64,000 nucleotides of DNA, from positions 123,241 to 187,240 of the forward strand of contig NZ_JBHWAB010000002.1 of assembly GCF_042688525.2 (NCBI RefSeq), in the 5' to 3' direction. Positions 61,415 through 64,000 of this stretch are shown here, in pieces. How positions within the stretch are numbered: the stretch's first letter is position 1; the number at the start of each line of letters is the position of its first letter. This DNA comes from Haloimpatiens sp042688525. GTDB taxonomy: Bacteria; Bacillota; Clostridia; Clostridiales; Clostridiaceae. Under the pieces are notes generated by a model. That model worked only from the letters and a program-made list of their open reading frames with translations, did no database searches and was not told where the DNA came from. The translations under genes and the position numbers were made by a program.

Positions 61415-62019
61415 AAATTCACCACTCTATTTCCTTGCTTTTTTATATCTTCATCATGAGTAACTAGAATAATTGTTTTACCTTGTTTATTTAATTGTTT
61501 TAAAATATTAAGCACAGCTTCTGCATTCTTCTTATCAAGAGAACCTGTAGGCTCATCAGCCAATATAACATCACATTTTTTAAGCATTAATCTAGCCAAA
61601 GCTACTCTTTGCTGCTCTCCACCTGATAATGTGTATACCTTTTTATTTAATTTTTCATCTAAGCCTACAATCTTTAAAGCCTCTTCTATTGATAAATTTG
61701 TTTTACAATCTTTACGAACAAGTTTTAAATTTTCTTTAACAGTCTTATTATCAACTAACGCAAAATTTTGAAATAAAAAACCTATTTTTGTTCTAAAATA
61801 ATTTAAATGATTTTTTTTATTTCTAATATCTATACCATCAACAATTATTTCCCCATTATCAATTTTTTCAATTGCTCCAATCATATTTAATAAAGTTGTT
61901 TTACCACAACCACTTGGTCCTGAAAATATAATAAAGTCTCCATCTTCTATTGTTAAATTGAAATCCAAAAATACTGTTTTTTCATCAAATTTTTTAGTTA
62001 AATTTTTTATTTCAATCAT
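61411..62019 (-). CDS. ABC ATPase, bacteriocin-export type
   Basis: 202 residues, compact. Walker A G-P-S-G-C-G-K-T-T near 34, Q-loop F-L-F-Q-N-F, signature L-S-G-G-E-Q-Q-R near 131, Walker B V-I-L-A-D-E-P-T, H-loop V-T-H-D. Short MacB-like ATPase as in putative bacteriocin exporters of the lactococcin 972 group. Four-base overlaps on both sides. Confidence 0.88.
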   Translation of the reverse strand: MIEIKNLTKKFDEKTVFLDFNLTIEDGDFIIFSGPSGCGKTTLLNMIGAIEKIDNGEIIVDGIDIRNKKNHLNYFRTKIGFLFQNFALVDNKTVKENLKLVRKDCKTNLSIEEALKIVGLDEKLNKKVYTLSGGEQQRVALARLMLKKCDVILADEPTGSLDKKNAEAVLNILKQLNKQGKTIILVTHDEDIKKQGNRVVNL

Positions 62020-64000
62020 AAACTTCCCCCCTTCAATATCTTTTGAATTTCAGAATTTTCAATTTTACGTATATAAAATATAATAATAGCTATCTCTAAT
62101 ATCAAGATACTTATTCCCCCCAAAGCTAAATAATAACCTTTCTGAGTTTCCATTATTATATTAACAATAACAGCTATTAATATGCTGGATAATGTAGTTA
62201 TAACTGTCATCATAATAATCTTCTTATTTTTTTCTAAAATACTATATCCCATAACTTTCTTAATAGAAAGCTCAATAGCATTTACTTTGTATTCCAATCT
62301 AATAATTGAGCTAATAATAATAATTTCTAAAAGTAAAACTAAAGCACTAAATACTAAATTAATATATAAAATTCTTTTAGCTACAATCCACATGTTTTCA
62401 TATTTTTCTAAAGCATTTGTTTTCTGAATAATTTGGCCTTCCAAATTATGTCTTGTTATAAATTTATTAAATTTCTTTAAATCATTATCTGATGATATTT
62501 TATACATAACATCATATAATTCATCTATTGACCCTATATCCTTTTCAACACTCTGATTTTTAACTTGACTTACACACATATTATTATAAATAATAACAGG
62601 ATTTCTAACTAACTCACTTCCATATATATAATCTTCATCTATCCCAATAATCTCAATATTATCATGGTAATAAATCACACCGTAATCAGAAACAAAATTA
62701 TCAGTATCATTAAAAGGTATACTATATTTTAGATTATCTATAATTTCAGAATTTCCTTTCATTTTATAAGGTAATATAAAATAAAAATCCTTGTCCAAAT
62801 TTGAATTACTAAATTCATTTATTTTACTTGATAAATAATCAAAAGCATTTCTGTTTGCAGAAATAGCGTTTATATCTGCAATTTGAGAAATGTTTTTTAC
62901 AGAAATTGCATTAAATTCTTTAAAAAATTCTTTGTAAAATTCTCCTTCTACATTTATAGAATCATCAAATCCATCATTAATAGACCCATTACTCTTTATA
63001 GTTGGTTTATACATAAACTTAATGTGGTAATAATCGGAATGATCTTGAAAAAAAGATTTTTGCTTATAAAAACTATAAGATTGAGAAATAAAAACTATGT
63101 TACTAGATATTATGAAAATCGTAATAATAGTCGTTACTAATTTTAAACCATAATTAACTGATAACAACTTTTTAGAGGTTTTACCATTAGAAAAAACTTC
63201 TTTTACATCATAAAAATATAAATTTAAATATAGCAATCCATTAATACACAATAAAATAGCAAATAATATAATTGATATTTTAAAATAAAAAAATACATAA
63301 GTATATCTAGATAGAATAGAAAGTATTAGTATAAAGCAGCCTATAAATACAAAAGAATCTAAGAGAATATTTTCCCAAATAATCTTACTTATTCTTTCTC
63401 CCATAGTAATTCTAATAACATTTTCTTTTTTTTGTGAAATAACATCATAAAAAGATATTAATAAAATAATACCAATCATAAGTATCCATATACCAATTGT
63501 GTTTCTTTGTGAATCTTTATCTGCATATCCTTGTTTAGGATGATTACCTGCATACTTATTAATTAAATCCATTTTAAATTGATGAACTTTCGCTTTACTA
63601 CCAATAACAAAATATTCATGTTGATTTTTAATATCAGATATATTCTTAATATCATTAAATTTAAAATTGATATTCCCTAAAAAAAGGCTTGTATACTTTT
63701 TCTTAAATATATTTGAATTTTTATTTATACATTTTTCAACTCCTGTTGTTCCATAAATATTATATTCAATAAGGGAACTACTTGGCTGAGTCCTTGTAAA
63801 AGTAAATACCTCAACTTCATTATTAGTTGATGACTTAAGGATATCTCCAATCATCTCTTCACTTGTTGTATCATTTTGTAAATATAATGTAGTATAAGCA
63901 TACTGCGTATAAAAATTATCCAAATAAAAAATATGACTTTCTCCAATAATTAAAAGTCCTATAAATATAATACAAAAACTAATAATGTACTTAATTTTTT
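62016..64000 (-). CDS. Bacteriocin-associated integral membrane protein (partial)
   Basis: At least 660 residues; the frame stays open beyond 63923 to the window edge, with a further membrane segment (F-C-I-I-F-I-G-L-L-I-I-G) upstream, so the start lies outside. Segments near 145-165, 190-240, 260-280 of the 63923-based numbering, then a large outside domain and three C-terminal segments. Pattern fits the DUF1430/FtsX-like membrane partner of lactococcin-972-type ATPases. Confidence 0.8.
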   Translation of the reverse strand, partial: KIKYIISFCIIFIGLLIIGESHIFYLDNFYTQYAYTTLYLQNDTTSEEMIGDILKSSTNNEVEVFTFTRTQPSSSLIEYNIYGTTGVEKCINKNSNIFKKKYTSLFLGNINFKFNDIKNISDIKNQHEYFVIGSKAKVHQFKMDLINKYAGNHPKQGYADKDSQRNTIGIWILMIGIILLISFYDVISQKKENVIRITMGERISKIIWENILLDSFVFIGCFILILSILSRYTYVFFYFKISIILFAILLCINGLLYLNLYFYDVKEVFSNGKTSKKLLSVNYGLKLVTTIITIFIISSNIVFISQSYSFYKQKSFFQDHSDYYHIKFMYKPTIKSNGSINDGFDDSINVEGEFYKEFFKEFNAISVKNISQIADINAISANRNAFDYLSSKINEFSNSNLDKDFYFILPYKMKGNSEIIDNLKYSIPFNDTDNFVSDYGVIYYHDNIEIIGIDEDYIYGSELVRNPVIIYNNMCVSQVKNQSVEKDIGSIDELYDVMYKISSDNDLKKFNKFITRHNLEGQIIQKTNALEKYENMWIVAKRILYINLVFSALVLLLEIIIISSIIRLEYKVNAIELSIKKVMGYSILEKNKKIIMMTVITTLSSILIAVIVNIIMETQKGYYLALGGISILILEIAIIIFYIRKIENSEIQKILKGGSL

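Overview
This 64 kb window is AT-rich chromosomal DNA of a low-GC Firmicute, most likely Clostridium sensu stricto. The evidence is strong AGGAGG-type ribosome sites, TTG starts, A/T-run codon use and the gene families present (MATE, RRNPPA/Qsr-like regulator, HepT/MntA, DUF6323/DUF6179). No rRNA, tRNA, CRISPR array or plasmid replication gene was seen. The species cannot be named from the sequence alone.

Layout. 1-700 holds the end of a peptide-processing locus: an ABC exporter tail, a 28-residue Cys-rich peptide and a PqqD-like recognition protein. 727-5158 holds small metabolic and envelope genes. 5184-13591 (minus strand) holds a two-component system with a MacB/FtsX-type transporter and an ABC-2 exporter. 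13954-21289 holds a PLD-helicase, Nudix, two YcxB-like proteins and a HipA-like kinase. 21418-26396 holds a GntR/YtrA-regulated ABC cassette and an ABC exporter. 26462-30625 is a three-level nested insertion: a palindromic miniature element interrupted by an IS256-family element, itself interrupted by a group II intron. 30608-41493 holds a TipA-like MerR, VanZ-like protein, MntA/HepT pair, a split ABC exporter, an orphan permease and a DUF6323/DUF6179 pair. 42421-47783 is the most interesting locus. 48085-54699 holds an esterase, a beta-propeller protein and a second ATPase/permease cassette. 54840-58497 holds a candidate type I toxin, a two-component system and a secreted repeat protein. 58810-60826 holds a MATE pump under a CsoR-type operator. 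60968-64000 holds a bacteriocin-type ABC exporter running off the end.

Best candidate for an undescribed system: a peptide-quorum-sensing RiPP locus at 42421-47783. An RRNPPA-type regulator (HTH + TPR) is divergent from a 61-residue signal-peptide precursor. Next come three tandem genes for the same 26-residue precursor ending SACGFGFCGIG, a leaky-terminator-like hairpin, a radical SAM/SPASM maturase and an ABC exporter. Three 26-bp operators built as AAAAGTAAAT-N6-ATTTACTTTT lie in the two promoter regions. Two of them overlap a -35 box. This ties the regulator to the peptide operon by sequence alone.

Other themes. A family of palindromic MITEs (full length about 257 bp, with deletion derivatives down to 40 bp, 8-bp target duplications) occurs at some 17 places, often directly upstream of genes. 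Three transport or signalling genes are split by apparent one-base changes, two of them in homopolymer runs, and a further two-component system has been destroyed by deletion. An identical GntR-type promoter/operator occurs before two ABC cassettes 29 kb apart, which suggests one regulator controls both.
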